Assembly: GCA_001644975.1 (NCBI GenBank)
Contig: LVCQ01000003.1
Coordinates: forward strand, 1-53,828
DNA: 53,828 nt
Source: Piscirickettsiaceae bacterium NZ-RLO1
GTDB lineage: Bacteria > Pseudomonadota > Gammaproteobacteria > Piscirickettsiales > Piscirickettsiaceae
Direction: 5' to 3'
In this document: positions 29,054 to 38,254 of the stretch, piece by piece
How positions within the stretch are numbered: the first letter of the stretch is position 1
Layout of the letters: each line of letters starts with the position of its first letter
Program-made: the position numbers and the translations under genes
Notes under the pieces: generated by a model
What the model was told of the DNA's origin: nothing
Database searches by the model: none
The model's input: the letters and a program-made list of their open reading frames with translations, nothing else

Positions 29054-29437
29054 GTGAAAATTTTAATTGCTGATGATTCAATGACAATGCGGCGTATTAT
29101 CATTAATGCGTTGGTTGACCATGGGGCATCGTCTGATAATGTTTTAGAAGCTGAGGATGGTGAGCGTGCTTTAGCGTTATGGCAAGCTGAGGGAGATAAG
29201 GTTGGGCTGGCCTTATTAGATTGGAATATGCCTAACATGAATGGCTTAGATACTTTGCATTTGATTCGTGATGTTGATAAAAAAACACCGATTATTATGG
29301 TGACTACGCATTCAGAGAAAACCGATGTGGTGTCTGCTATCTCAGAAGGTGCGACAAATTATATTATTAAGCCTTTTGAAGTTGATACACTGATTGCGAA
29401 GGTTAGCCAATTTATTGATATTACTGAATTGGCTTAA
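29054..29437 (+). CDS. CheY-like single-domain response regulator
   Basis: A 127-residue receiver with no output domain. The active-site set is complete: Asp7-Asp8, phospho-acceptor Asp56 ('LLDWNMPNMNG'), Thr85 ('VTTHSEK') and Lys106 ('IIKPFE'). It ends with a helix ('LIAKVSQFI'). The start is GTG 29054, after AGGTAG. It is likely to be CheY for motor control or a Spo0F-like relay. A CheV gene at the window end shows that the chemotaxis system is represented, but no che genes adjoin this one. Its promoter should lie in 28906-29053, where TATATTATCC-like sequence occurs near 29010. Confidence 0.88.
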   Translation: MKILIADDSMTMRRIIINALVDHGASSDNVLEAEDGERALALWQAEGDKVGLALLDWNMPNMNGLDTLHLIRDVDKKTPIIMVTTHSEKTDVVSAISEGATNYIIKPFEVDTLIAKVSQFIDITELA

Positions 29438-29471
29438 TTTAACGCTATATTTTTTCGAATATTAAAAATAC

Positions 29472-30365
29472 TTATTTTGCTGCTGCTTTGATTTTACCAT
29501 TTTCAAGGACAGCGGGTTGAACATGGGTGTTGAGCCAGGTATAAATTCGATTAGCGAGCATATGCTCGGTTCTGGAAAAGTTATATTCTTCTGAGAGAAA
29601 AAATCCCTGTTGATAGTTAAGGCTGCCCGCTTGTTGACTTTTTGCCTTGCGTCTTTGAGCCGCATAATTTACTTCTGGATTGTGGGATTGTAAAGTGTAG
29701 ATATCTAAAATGGGTAAATCTTTAAGCTTTTTAATGTCAAAAAAGTCGGCATTGGCTTCAGTTGATGGATTAAGCAAAATAAGCCCATAGATTTTAAGAT
29801 TAGCTTGAGTTGCAAGGTAATTAAAAGCTGGGTTGACGTAACTACCTACGGCTAGCATTGCAATATTATGGAGACCTTGTGAGCGTAGTAACTCTATACT
29901 AAGCCAGAGTTGCTGATGAAGAACAGCGCGCTGTTGGTTGTTATTATTTTGTTTTGATTGTTGAGTAAGTTTGGCAAGCTGTAAAGATAAGACACTCCAG
30001 CCATGTGCAGGTAGCTGTTGATATAAGATCTTAAGAGGAAAAGGCCAGCGTAGGTGTTGGCCATTATCATGTAAGATAATCACTGCACCTTTCGCATCTT
30101 CTTGAAGGTATTGTTCTTTAAGGGCGATGAGGAACGATTTACGGTCGGCATTCAGCCAGATATATTGTGGTTTTATCTTCGGCGTTATTTGTTTTGTCAT
30201 TGCATTTTGTTGGTTGATGTGGCCACTGTTAATCATAAATTGACTAGGCGAAGCGGTTGAAGGTTTGGTATGATTTGGCTCGGCCTGGTTTTTAGCACCA
30301 TACGCTTGAGTGAGTGTAGCGCAAATCATAGTCAAAATAAGGGGGCTAAGAAGCAGGTGTTTCAT
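29472..30365 (-). CDS. DUF3530-like secreted alpha/beta-hydrolase-type protein
   Basis: The 297-residue protein starts with a clear signal peptide ('MKHLLLSPLILTMICATLTQAYG'). After a polar, Gln/Asn-rich linker the main part contains 'AKGAVIILHDNGQHLRWPFPLKILYQQLPAHGWSVLSLQLA', the pattern of DUF3530 proteins, with a hydrolase-like fold. 'NIAMLAVGSYVNPAFNYLA' sits where the nucleophile elbow would be, with G-x-G rather than G-x-S-x-G, so catalysis is doubtful. The C-terminal part is 'EEYNFSRTEHMLANRIYTWLNTHVQ'. It faces cheY on the other strand. The function is unknown; periplasmic or surface location is inferred. Confidence 0.7.
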   Translation of the reverse strand: MKHLLLSPLILTMICATLTQAYGAKNQAEPNHTKPSTASPSQFMINSGHINQQNAMTKQITPKIKPQYIWLNADRKSFLIALKEQYLQEDAKGAVIILHDNGQHLRWPFPLKILYQQLPAHGWSVLSLQLAKLTQQSKQNNNNQQRAVLHQQLWLSIELLRSQGLHNIAMLAVGSYVNPAFNYLATQANLKIYGLILLNPSTEANADFFDIKKLKDLPILDIYTLQSHNPEVNYAAQRRKAKSQQAGSLNYQQGFFLSEEYNFSRTEHMLANRIYTWLNTHVQPAVLENGKIKAAAK

Positions 30366-30410
30366 AGATTGCCGTGTCTTTTATTTTTGATTATAGCCTA
30401 GGAGCTGATT

Positions 30411-31082
30411 ATGCAACCTTACCTTATTGCCCCATCGATTTTGTCGGCCAACCTCGCTGCCCTTGGTGACGATGTTGAGGATGTGATCCAAGCTGGGGGA
30501 GATTGGGTGCATTTTGATGTGATGGATAATCACTATGTCCCTAACTTAACGTTTGGGCCAATGGTATGTAAAGCGTTAATAAATCATGGGATAACCGCAC
30601 CGATTGATGTGCATTTGATGGTTAAGCCCGTGGATCGCTTGATTGTTGATTTTGCAAATGCTGGTGCGAGCTGGATTAGCTTCCATCCTGAAGCCTCTGA
30701 GCATATTGACAGAAGCTTGCAGTTGATTAAAGATCACGGTTGTAAAGCGGGCCTTGCTTTTAATCCGGCAACATCGCTGGATGTTTTAAACTATGTGATT
30801 GATAAAGTAGACTTGGTACTGATTATGTCGGTTAACCCTGGATTTGGTGGCCAGAGTTTTATTCCGATGGCTTTAGAAAAACTTAAAACAGCACGGCGCC
30901 TTATTGATGCTTCTGGTCGGGATATCCGTTTGCAAGTGGATGGTGGCGTCAATGTTGATAATATTACTGAGATTGCAGCGGCAGGCGCAGATACCTTTGT
31001 TGCAGGCTCAGCTATTTTTAATGCGGAAGATTATGCCAAACGTATCGATGAGCTACGACTGGCACTAACAAGCTCAGTGTAA
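30411..31082 (+). CDS. rpe: Ribulose-phosphate 3-epimerase
   Basis: Rpe interconverts ribulose-5-phosphate and xylulose-5-phosphate in the pentose phosphate pathway. The 223-residue TIM barrel has '[21 protein letters not shown]', '[21 protein letters not shown]' with metal-binding His and Asp, and '[16 protein letters not shown]'. Its stop overlaps the start of a six-copy AAAACT tandem repeat. It precedes pabA/trpG as in many gammaproteobacteria, usually with gph between; gph is missing here. Confidence 0.97.
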   Translation: MQPYLIAPSILSANLAALGDDVEDVIQAGGDWVHFDVMDNHYVPNLTFGPMVCKALINHGITAPIDVHLMVKPVDRLIVDFANAGASWISFHPEASEHIDRSLQLIKDHGCKAGLAFNPATSLDVLNYVIDKVDLVLIMSVNPGFGGQSFIPMALEKLKTARRLIDASGRDIRLQVDGGVNVDNITEIAAAGADTFVAGSAIFNAEDYAKRIDELRLALTSSV

Positions 31083-31116
31083 AACTAAAACTAAAACTAA
31101 AACTAAAACTAAAACT
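31081..31116. repeat. Six tandem copies of AAAACT between rpe and pabA/trpG
   Basis: Six perfect hexamers begin one base into the rpe stop codon and end 23 bases before the ATG of the next gene, leaving little room for other signals. It could vary in copy number by replication slippage. Hexamer changes would alter spacing to the next gene, not its reading frame. Confidence 0.9.
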
Positions 31117-31139
31117 AAGATAAGAGATAGCCTAAGCCC

Positions 31140-31715
31140 ATGTTAGTTGTAATAGATAATTATGATTCGTTTACGTATAACCTGGTGCAGTACTTAGCTA
31201 AACTAGGTGCGGATGTTCACGTTTTTCGTAATGACCAAATTACTCTTAGCGAGCTTATTGCGCTTGATCCTCGTCATATTGTGATCTCTCCTGGGCCATG
31301 CACACCGAATGAGTCAGGTATTTCTTTAGAGGTGATTTCTTATTATACTGGGAAAATCCCCATCCTTGGTGTATGCTTAGGCCACCAAGCGCTGGGGCAG
31401 TGCTTGGGTGCTCGTGTTGAGCGCGCCCCTTATGTAATGCACGGTAAAACGTCTGAGATTTGGCATACTCAGCAGGGTTTGTTTAAAACACTGCCAACAC
31501 GTTTTTTTGTGACTCGCTATCATTCATTGATTGTGGCAGAAGAGAGTTTGCCTGAGTGCTTAGAGGCCGTTGCTTGGTGCAAAAACAAAGGGTCGGGACG
31601 ATTGGTTATGGCTATACAGCATAAAGAATATCCGCTGTATGGTGTACAGTTTCACCCTGAAGCGGTGTTAACTGAATATGGTTATGAATTACTTGCGCAA
31701 TTTTTAATGCAATAA
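31140..31715 (+). CDS. pabA: Glutamine amidotransferase of anthranilate or aminodeoxychorismate synthase
   Basis: This class I glutaminase has the catalytic Cys79 ('GVCLGHQAL') and His172-Glu174 ('VQFHPEA'), at 191 residues. It supplies ammonia to TrpE (tryptophan) or PabB (folate). It stands without trpE, trpD or trpC, so a folate or shared role (pabA) is more likely than a dedicated trpG; sequence alone cannot choose. Ribosome-site options are poor because of the repeat: GAGATAG lies 7-13 bases ahead of the ATG. Confidence 0.88.
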   Translation: MLVVIDNYDSFTYNLVQYLAKLGADVHVFRNDQITLSELIALDPRHIVISPGPCTPNESGISLEVISYYTGKIPILGVCLGHQALGQCLGARVERAPYVMHGKTSEIWHTQQGLFKTLPTRFFVTRYHSLIVAEESLPECLEAVAWCKNKGSGRLVMAIQHKEYPLYGVQFHPEAVLTEYGYELLAQFLMQ

Positions 31716-31813
31716 TTGCGCTGTTCGCTATTCTAGATTAAGAGTTATAGACAGATCTTCATGTATCAATTGGGAAGGTGTGTTTTTGGTTTGTTGGGTG
31801 GGTAGATTTAAGA

Positions 31814-32614
31814 ATGCAAAAATTGAAACTCCATGGTTTTAACAACTTGACAAAGAGCTTAAGCTTTAATATTTATGATATTTGTTATGCAAAGACACCA
31901 GAGGAACAGCAGCAGTATTTAGAGTATATCGATGAAGCTTACAGTGCTTCGCGAATTACTGAGCTGATGAATCAAGTGACTGAGACTATAGGTGCACATG
32001 TCCTAAATATTGCTTATCAAGATTATGAGCCCCAGGGTGCGAGTGTGACGATGCTCATTGCTGAAGGGCCAGTGATGTTGCCGACTAAAACAATCACACC
32101 GGATGCGGTTGTTGCTCATTTAGATAAAAGTCACATTGCAGTGCATACCTATCCTGAAATGCACCCAGATAATGAGCATGGCATTTGTACGTTTAGAGCC
32201 GATATTGATGTGTCAACCTGCGGTCTGATTTCTCCATTGAAGGCATTGAACTTACTCATTGATAGCTTTGAGTGTGATATTGCAACGGTTGATTATCGTA
32301 CACGTGGTTTTACGCGTGATATTTATGGTAATAAGCTGTATATGGATACACCCATTAATTCTATTCAGAATTTTTTTACTGAAGAAGTGCGCCGCTGCTA
32401 TGAAATGATTGATGTGAATATTTATCAGGAAAATATTTTCCATACGAAAATGCTATTAAAGGAATTTGATTTAGATAACTATTTATTTGGCGCGACCACC
32501 AAAGAGCTCTCCTCTGGCAATGAGCAGCTGATTCGCTCGAGAATTAAGCGTGAAATGCTGGAGATTTTCTATGGTCGTAATATGGCGGATGTGCCGATAG
32601 ATGGTTGTTACTAG
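31814..32614 (+). CDS. speD: S-adenosylmethionine decarboxylase (class 1A)
   Basis: SpeD makes decarboxylated AdoMet for spermidine synthesis. From ATG 31814 the start reads '[18 protein letters not shown]', nearly identical to the enterobacterial enzyme; the longer upstream frame adds 12 hydrophobic residues with no counterpart. The self-cleavage site that yields the pyruvoyl group is Lys105-Ser106 in '[14 protein letters not shown]'. The active-site '[13 protein letters not shown]' follows. The length of 266 residues is normal for the class. speE, the usual partner, is not adjacent. Confidence 0.94.
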   Translation: MQKLKLHGFNNLTKSLSFNIYDICYAKTPEEQQQYLEYIDEAYSASRITELMNQVTETIGAHVLNIAYQDYEPQGASVTMLIAEGPVMLPTKTITPDAVVAHLDKSHIAVHTYPEMHPDNEHGICTFRADIDVSTCGLISPLKALNLLIDSFECDIATVDYRTRGFTRDIYGNKLYMDTPINSIQNFFTEEVRRCYEMIDVNIYQENIFHTKMLLKEFDLDNYLFGATTKELSSGNEQLIRSRIKREMLEIFYGRNMADVPIDGCY

Positions 32615-32663
32615 CGTCTTCTTATTTAGGTAGCGCTAGGCTAGGCGGACATCAGTAAATGCT

Positions 32664-32690
32664 AAGCTGTAGTAATATTTATTACAGCTT
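32664..32690. terminator. Hairpin between speD and a convergent unknown gene
   Basis: An 8-bp perfect stem (AAGCTGTA / TACAGCTT) has an 11-base loop and lies between the two convergent stops (32614 and 32723). It is followed by a T-poor tract on the plus strand, so at best it is a weak bidirectional terminator. Confidence 0.45.
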
Positions 32691-32722
32691 TAGCCTTATC
32701 TAAATTGTGAGCTCGTCTATGT

Positions 32723-33598
32723 CTAATATGGAGTAAAAGCGCTAGGCTCTGATTGATGCTGAGGTTCTCCTGGAGCAGAGAAGAGCATATGATAAAAAGG
32801 CAGTGCATCCGTTGATGTTGACAACGCCTCATAAGCCTTTTCTACAACCGCCATATTCAGTTCTTTGCCATTAATATTTAACCCAGTTAGGTTGATTTGT
32901 CTTGATCTTAGAGCAGATAGAAGGCATTGAAACATCATACCAATGATGCGTGGCTCCGCGATCTCGTTGTTCCAGTTTACCTCAGTACTTGAAGGTGATA
33001 GGTCATTGGTAGATGATAGAAAGTGGCAAAGTGTGTGTGCCCTTTGTTGTAATTGTTCTTTTTGCTCTTGGTGTCCTAATGAAATATCAAGGGGCTTTTG
33101 AAACTGAGCAGTGACTTTCAGGGGGGCTGTAGCTGTAGTCTGTCTTAACTTAGCATTTAACTTTAGATCGTTGTGTATCGCTTGGTAGCCAAGAACTCTG
33201 AAATAACCATCATCGAGCTTTTCAATATGCTCAACTGTGGCACCTGTTGCTGTTAAGTGCTTTAATAATTGTCCTTCTGACATGTTGTATAGCGTTAACT
33301 CGGCTGTCGTCGCTTCAGCTGCAGGTTCTAAAGGTACTAAAGCTGCCTCTGGAATTAGGAGCCCATCTTGTTGACACCACTGTTTTAAATCAGCAATCAG
33401 CTGCTCACCATCTTCAGTCAAATCGCTACTGTTAAAGTTTATGCCTGCGCTTAACAAATAGTTTTTTAACTTTTGTAATACTTGTTGTTGGTAAGCTGTG
33501 TTTCTGAGCACAATAGTGTCTATTGCTAAGCCGCTTAAAATAGCAGTAACTTGTTTTTTTTGATCAGCTGTTAATTGGTGCCACTGCTCAAGAGTCAT
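32723..33598 (-). CDS. Uncharacterised 291-aa cytoplasmic protein
   Basis: I do not recognise this family. No signal peptide or membrane helix is visible. The N-terminal 75 residues look helical ('WHQLTADQKKQVTAILSGL', then 'LKNYLLSAGINFNSSDL'). An Ala/Glu-rich linker (about 85-98) leads to a mixed region with 'DGYFRVLGYQAIHNDLKLNAKL'. A last helical segment, 'RIIGMMFQCLLSALRSRQINLTGLN', precedes a polar tail. Codon use resembles the neighbours. It stands alone, with about 555 bp upstream. A role in host interaction is possible only by location beside other accessory genes. Confidence 0.55.
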   Translation of the reverse strand: MTLEQWHQLTADQKKQVTAILSGLAIDTIVLRNTAYQQQVLQKLKNYLLSAGINFNSSDLTEDGEQLIADLKQWCQQDGLLIPEAALVPLEPAAEATTAELTLYNMSEGQLLKHLTATGATVEHIEKLDDGYFRVLGYQAIHNDLKLNAKLRQTTATAPLKVTAQFQKPLDISLGHQEQKEQLQQRAHTLCHFLSSTNDLSPSSTEVNWNNEIAEPRIIGMMFQCLLSALRSRQINLTGLNINGKELNMAVVEKAYEALSTSTDALPFYHMLFSAPGEPQHQSEPSAFTPY

Positions 33599-34153
33599 TT
33601 TTGTTATACCTGTATAAATGAAGTTTATCGCTTATTATTGTTTAAAATACGAAAATAGTTATAGAACATGCAGTTTATATATTATATTAAAATTTATCAT
33701 TAGCGGCTATGGTTATATTAGTCAATTTTTATAAATAACAGGTTAAGACAGTAGCATTAATATGAAAGGATTCAGGAAGAAAAATTTAATCAATTGATAA
33801 TATATTATAAATTTAAACTATGGCGCAGGATGCTCTATCAAGTTAAAAAGTAGGCTTTAAAAATATATTTTCAAGGCTTTATTTAGGTGAATTTCCTTAT
33901 AAAGGATAATTAATCTTGTCAAAATATTATAAATATTAGGTGCAGTTATTTTTTGTTATTTTTGCATGTTAAGTGAAGTGTAATGATAGCAATTAACAGA
34001 GGTGAGTTTTCTTGAAATTTACAGTTTATAGCAATGAAACTAAAATATTTATATTTTTAGTCTATTACAAAAGCCATATTTTTAAGCTTAGATAGGCTTT
34101 AAGGCTTCTTTAAGAAGGAGTAAATCTAGGGTTAAAAGGAATATTTAAAAATT
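33599..34153. other. 555-bp AT-rich intergenic region
   Basis: No coding frame is convincing. The stretch must hold divergent promoters for the two flanking unknown genes. A long 5' leader is possible: the only sites near the 34154 ATG are AAGGAA at about 12 bases and a distant AAGGAG at 34114-34120. A short inverted repeat (CTTCTTTAAGAAG) lies next to the latter. Confidence 0.4.
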
Positions 34154-35299
34154 ATGGCTACATATTTAGAAGACTATTTATCAAATCCAAATGACAGCAA
34201 TAAAGAACTTGCGCTAATAGAGTTAGCTGGATTATTTAATCGTGCTTATGCTGATGCTATGACTGTACTCGATGGAAAAATAGTTGGTACAGAAGATTGT
34301 TCTGCTCAGGTAGTAGATAGAGTCAGGGATAAATATGATGAACTAATCACAAGAATGTCTAAAGGGCAACTTGTTAATTTAGAAAATTTATGTGCTGATT
34401 TACATGGATGTGATGCTTTTAAAGCAATCCCAGTAAAGTTTGAGCATGTAAGTCTGTGTGGTTCATTAAGTATGCCCGCGATATATATTTATGGTGATGC
34501 TAAGCGATTGCAAGATGAAGTAGCCGGTATTATTCAAGAAAAAGATCCAATGGGTGGTTATCAAACGAAGGGCGGCGCGAGACAGAGTTTAGCTGATCAA
34601 GGACCAATGAATGAGAGCCACTTTGTCCGTTGTACGTGGTTTATGCCTGCTTATATTAGAATGAGAAAAAATGAATTTTCTAAAGAGGATGCAGTAGAAC
34701 ATTTATTAGGTCAAAGGTCATCCGTGTATTCGCCGGAAAAATTTGCTCAGGCTGTTATTGCAATAGGATCTGCGGGACCGCCAACTTATGACTTTTTAGA
34801 AAGTCATCCACAGTTATTTGAAGAGATAGTCGAAACTGAGCAAAAGTTATCCAAGCTTTATGAGATGACACAAAGTTATCAGGAATTTTGCAAAGATAAA
34901 TTATGGGCCTTATCGGATAAAACCACAAAGAAAGCACTTAATTTAAAAGATAAAATTAATGTATTAGATGATATAAAAAAAGTAATTGTAGATCCTAAAA
35001 AACACACAGCAGAGAAAATTGGTGCACTGAATAGTGTGAGTAATAGTAAAGAGTCAAATAAACTACATGAGGATTCTTCAGGATTAGGCATCCTTCACTT
35101 TATTCGAAATTTACTACCATTTTTTAAACGCTTTTTTAGAACAAAAGGTCAAGAAGTTCAATCGGTGCTGGAGTCAACACTAAAAAGAAAAAGTACAGTA
35201 ACTTTGTTTCAGGATACTTTGGCTCAGCAAACAGAGTCTGCTCTTGATTTGAAAGAAGGCATGCTCGTTGGCTCGTCAGCGTTAGATGTAATGGGTTAG
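34154..35299 (+). CDS. Possible translocated effector, 381 aa
   Basis: Not a family I can name. The N-terminal 180 residues are mixed alpha/beta ('FKAIPVKFEHVSLCGSLSMPAIYIYGDAKRL'). From about residue 225 it is helical, and 'LKDKINVLDDIKKVIVDPKKHTAEKIGALNSV', followed by 'SGLGILHFIRNLLPFFKRFFRTKG' (about residues 310-333), resembles a C-terminal helical module I associate with Legionella and Piscirickettsia effector-like proteins. That link is from memory of pattern only. The C terminus is Ser/Ala/Glu-containing, without a strong secretion signal. It lies between an unknown gene and the T6SS, with its own hairpin terminator, so it could be a T4SS or T6SS substrate or neither. Confidence 0.5.
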   Translation: MATYLEDYLSNPNDSNKELALIELAGLFNRAYADAMTVLDGKIVGTEDCSAQVVDRVRDKYDELITRMSKGQLVNLENLCADLHGCDAFKAIPVKFEHVSLCGSLSMPAIYIYGDAKRLQDEVAGIIQEKDPMGGYQTKGGARQSLADQGPMNESHFVRCTWFMPAYIRMRKNEFSKEDAVEHLLGQRSSVYSPEKFAQAVIAIGSAGPPTYDFLESHPQLFEEIVETEQKLSKLYEMTQSYQEFCKDKLWALSDKTTKKALNLKDKINVLDDIKKVIVDPKKHTAEKIGALNSVSNSKESNKLHEDSSGLGILHFIRNLLPFFKRFFRTKGQEVQSVLESTLKRKSTVTLFQDTLAQQTESALDLKEGMLVGSSALDVMG

Positions 35300-35335
35300 A
35301 GTGAATGGTTGTAACACTAAAGTATTAGGTATTTT

Positions 35336-35368
35336 AGGTAGAGAATATATTGCTAGTACTTTCTACCT
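35336..35368 (+). terminator. Terminator between the effector-like gene and tssM
   Basis: A 7-bp stem (AGGTAGA / TCTACCT, extendable with a G-U and an A-U pair) is followed by TATTTTGTTT on the plus strand. It lies 37 bases past the 34154 gene's stop and 26 bases before the tssM stop on the opposite strand. Confidence 0.6.
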
Positions 35369-35393
35369 TATTTTGTTTAATTTAATTTTCCTA

Positions 35394-38123
35394 TTAAGAA
35401 ATACTAATGTAGCGCACAAGTGGCGCAAGTGCTGTAGAGAGTGTTTCTTTAAAGGGGTTTGAACTACTGTTTGCGATTAATGTTAGAGAAAGTGTGAGCC
35501 CATCGCTGCTATAGTCGACAGTATACGTGGTCGGTGATCTTTGTGTTATTTTTGAGCTTGCTAAGAATTTAAATAAACTCCAAGGTCCAGAAAAACTATA
35601 TGTCCTGACAATCCCTGAAAATAGCTGTACTTTAATAATGAGATCTTGATTGAGCGAATTTAAAGGCCAGTTCCAATGGTATGGAAAAATAGGGCCATAG
35701 GCGTATGCAAAGCTGTTATCTCCATAACTTAGATTGATATTTCGAATATTTTTACTTAATAGTCTTGGTTCTATAATAAATGAAACTTTGCTTTCTTTGC
35801 TTAAATTAAACATATTCTTTAAATGAGTTACACTTGTGAGTGTTTTGCTGATGTTTAAATTAATTGGGAATTTTACATTGTACAAACTTTTTGCTTGGTA
35901 GTTTTTATCTGAAAATATAAAGGAGTTTAGGTATTTTTTGAAAAATGTATTTATTTCTCCATCTTGATTGATAAAATTTAGAAAATCATCAGGGCTGGCA
36001 TTATTGCCAGATGCTGTTGTAAATGGATAACTATTTTTGAATGCGGTGTTAAATTGATTTTTTATACTATTATCCCATTGGGTTTCAATGTATTTATTAG
36101 CAGAATTAAATACTGTGACAAGGCTTGAGTGGACAATTTGGTTTAACCATGTTGCGAGGGGTTCTGGGGCTTGTAGAGCAAGGATGCGCAGCTGTTTTAT
36201 TGGGTTTGTTTGGCCATCGCTAAATAGTTTCCGAGCTTGCTCAAACGCTGCTTGGTCGGGAACAGCACTTTGTTGGATATTGACGAAGTAGCGGTACAGG
36301 TTATTGATTGCTTGAATATAATTATGAATCGGTGCAGGGGCATTTTTGTCTGTTTGAATAAGTAGGCTATTAGCTGCACTGTAGGCATTGGAAATTACAT
36401 TATTAGACAGTGTACTTTTATCGCTAGTAAAGCTTGTGTTGTCACTAATAACTTGCAATAGTTTGACAATTGCAGAGTCGCTATCTTTAGCAAGTAAGCC
36501 TAAATTTTGTGTTGCCGCTGCTAACTGGTTAAAGGGGCTAACTTCGATATTGGCAATATAATTATTCCATACATCTAAATATTGAGACCAGTATGAATTA
36601 TTCATTTGGGCCTCAAGTGTTGCTTGATCGTTAATTTGAAAGCTTTTTCCTAATATCCATTGATTATTAATAACAGTTTGCAAAAAGTCTGTATAAGATG
36701 ATTTAAATTCGGTTATATAGCCATTTTTAGTAAATAAATAAGGAATGGTTGTGTTTTTTCTTATTGACAGGGTGCTATCTAGATCAACCGGAGAAGTTGT
36801 AAGTGACTGGTTTTTTTTGTGGTAAAAATTATTAAGATTCAAATAGGCTTGCTCTGCGAGTGTTTTATTATCCAAGACTGCTCGAGCTTGACTTACAAGA
36901 TCAGTATTTAAATCGATAGGTTGAAATTTAAGTTGCAGCAGGCTATTAAGCTGAAAAAGTCTATTTTGTTTTGTATTGTTATTATAGCCAGCTCTTTCAT
37001 CCCAGTAGTCTGCATAGGTGTTATAAATTGTTTCTTTATTTAGATATTGCTTATCATTGAGCATTAAATAGCTACTTAGCCATTGATATAAATAGAGTGT
37101 GTTATGGTGGTTGATTGCACTTTTTATTTGGTTTTCCGCAATGGTGCTGATATAAGGTAAAAAAGATTGAGAGAGGTAATAATTATAAAGTTTGACTGTT
37201 TGTCTAGGTACGCTATTTATATTGAATAGGCCAAAAGAAAACCAAGAGTGTGACTGAATGTAATTGGCAAGTTTATCGATTGATGTGATGTTGCTTGAAT
37301 TAATAAAATTTTTATTAATATCATTACTAATGTCGTAAACATAGTTAATGTTTTTATTCAGTGCGACCATCCAGAGGGAAGCGATGGTGATTGTGCAAAA
37401 TAAAATAGCACTTGCAATTATAGCATGTTTAAATTTTTTACGTTTGAAACGTGATTCATTGAAGTTGTCAGAAACTTTATGTGAATGATTAATAATTTCA
37501 TGAATAAGTGAATTACTAGAAAAAATAACTGTATCATCGCCTTGGTTAGGTTTGCTTTCGGTGATCGGACTTAAATATAGTCCTTGGATATAAAGCGGAT
37601 TAACCGTTGTATAGTGAGGTATTTCTTTGATGAATTTATTAATAATGTCTTTAAGCTTACTTAATTCTAGTAGAAATCTAAAAGAGAGAATATTTTCAAA
37701 TTTATTATCATTATTAGTAATTTGATAATAGTAAGAGAGTTTGGTTTTTATTAAATGATTAAAATCAGTTAAGAAGCTGATATTATTTCTCTCATAAGAG
37801 TATAGTTCAATGGTTGAAGAAACTTTGCTTTGATCGGCAAGTTTTGCATATTGTTTATATCCAGTAATCTCATTACTATTAGAAAAATAAAAATAGACTG
37901 GAACAGAGTAACCAATTGTTTGGTTGAGTTGATTAATTGATTTAATATTTTTATTGTTAATTTTATTGTTATTGAAAATGTTCTCACATGATTCAATGAT
38001 AATAATAGAATTAACTGGACTGACTGAATTGATTTTTATAAGTGGGGATATTGATTTTTTTAGATTATCGTTTATTAGATGATCATGAGGAATATAAATA
38101 AGGGTCTGCTGCTGAGTGAGCAC
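35394..38123 (-). CDS. tssM: T6SS membrane-complex protein TssM (IcmF-like), main fragment
   Basis: TssM spans the inner membrane and, with TssL and TssJ, forms the T6SS docking channel. This 909-residue frame holds most of it: a cytoplasmic part, a membrane helix at about 238-256 ('HAIIASAILFCTITIASLW') and a long periplasmic region ending in a beta-rich domain that contacts TssJ. The true coding frame continues upstream, without a stop, to about 38309. There an A8 tract puts it out of frame with the N-terminal piece (38255-38563). In that stretch 'VTGDDNSAKRF' occupies the Walker A position but lacks the G-K-S/T of a real P-loop. Restored, TssM would be about 1056 residues. Confidence 0.8.
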   Translation of the reverse strand: MLTQQQTLIYIPHDHLINDNLKKSISPLIKINSVSPVNSIIIIESCENIFNNNKINNKNIKSINQLNQTIGYSVPVYFYFSNSNEITGYKQYAKLADQSKVSSTIELYSYERNNISFLTDFNHLIKTKLSYYYQITNNDNKFENILSFRFLLELSKLKDIINKFIKEIPHYTTVNPLYIQGLYLSPITESKPNQGDDTVIFSSNSLIHEIINHSHKVSDNFNESRFKRKKFKHAIIASAILFCTITIASLWMVALNKNINYVYDISNDINKNFINSSNITSIDKLANYIQSHSWFSFGLFNINSVPRQTVKLYNYYLSQSFLPYISTIAENQIKSAINHHNTLYLYQWLSSYLMLNDKQYLNKETIYNTYADYWDERAGYNNNTKQNRLFQLNSLLQLKFQPIDLNTDLVSQARAVLDNKTLAEQAYLNLNNFYHKKNQSLTTSPVDLDSTLSIRKNTTIPYLFTKNGYITEFKSSYTDFLQTVINNQWILGKSFQINDQATLEAQMNNSYWSQYLDVWNNYIANIEVSPFNQLAAATQNLGLLAKDSDSAIVKLLQVISDNTSFTSDKSTLSNNVISNAYSAANSLLIQTDKNAPAPIHNYIQAINNLYRYFVNIQQSAVPDQAAFEQARKLFSDGQTNPIKQLRILALQAPEPLATWLNQIVHSSLVTVFNSANKYIETQWDNSIKNQFNTAFKNSYPFTTASGNNASPDDFLNFINQDGEINTFFKKYLNSFIFSDKNYQAKSLYNVKFPINLNISKTLTSVTHLKNMFNLSKESKVSFIIEPRLLSKNIRNINLSYGDNSFAYAYGPIFPYHWNWPLNSLNQDLIIKVQLFSGIVRTYSFSGPWSLFKFLASSKITQRSPTTYTVDYSSDGLTLSLTLIANSSSNPFKETLSTALAPLVRYISIS

Positions 38124-38254
38124 CCAGTTAATACTATTATCGCTTGTATGGTCTGATGATTTAATAATATTAACTTGATTAAGAATAAAACGTTTTGCTG
38201 AGTTATCATCACCAGTAACAATAATAATATTATTTTTTTTAAAGTTTCTTTTTT

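Noticed and set aside
31081-31116. CRISPR-like array
   Set aside because: The units are six bases with no spacers; a simple tandem repeat.
31778-31813. Upstream start for speD adding 12 residues
   Set aside because: The extension has no counterpart in the family; ATG 31814 gives the conserved N terminus.
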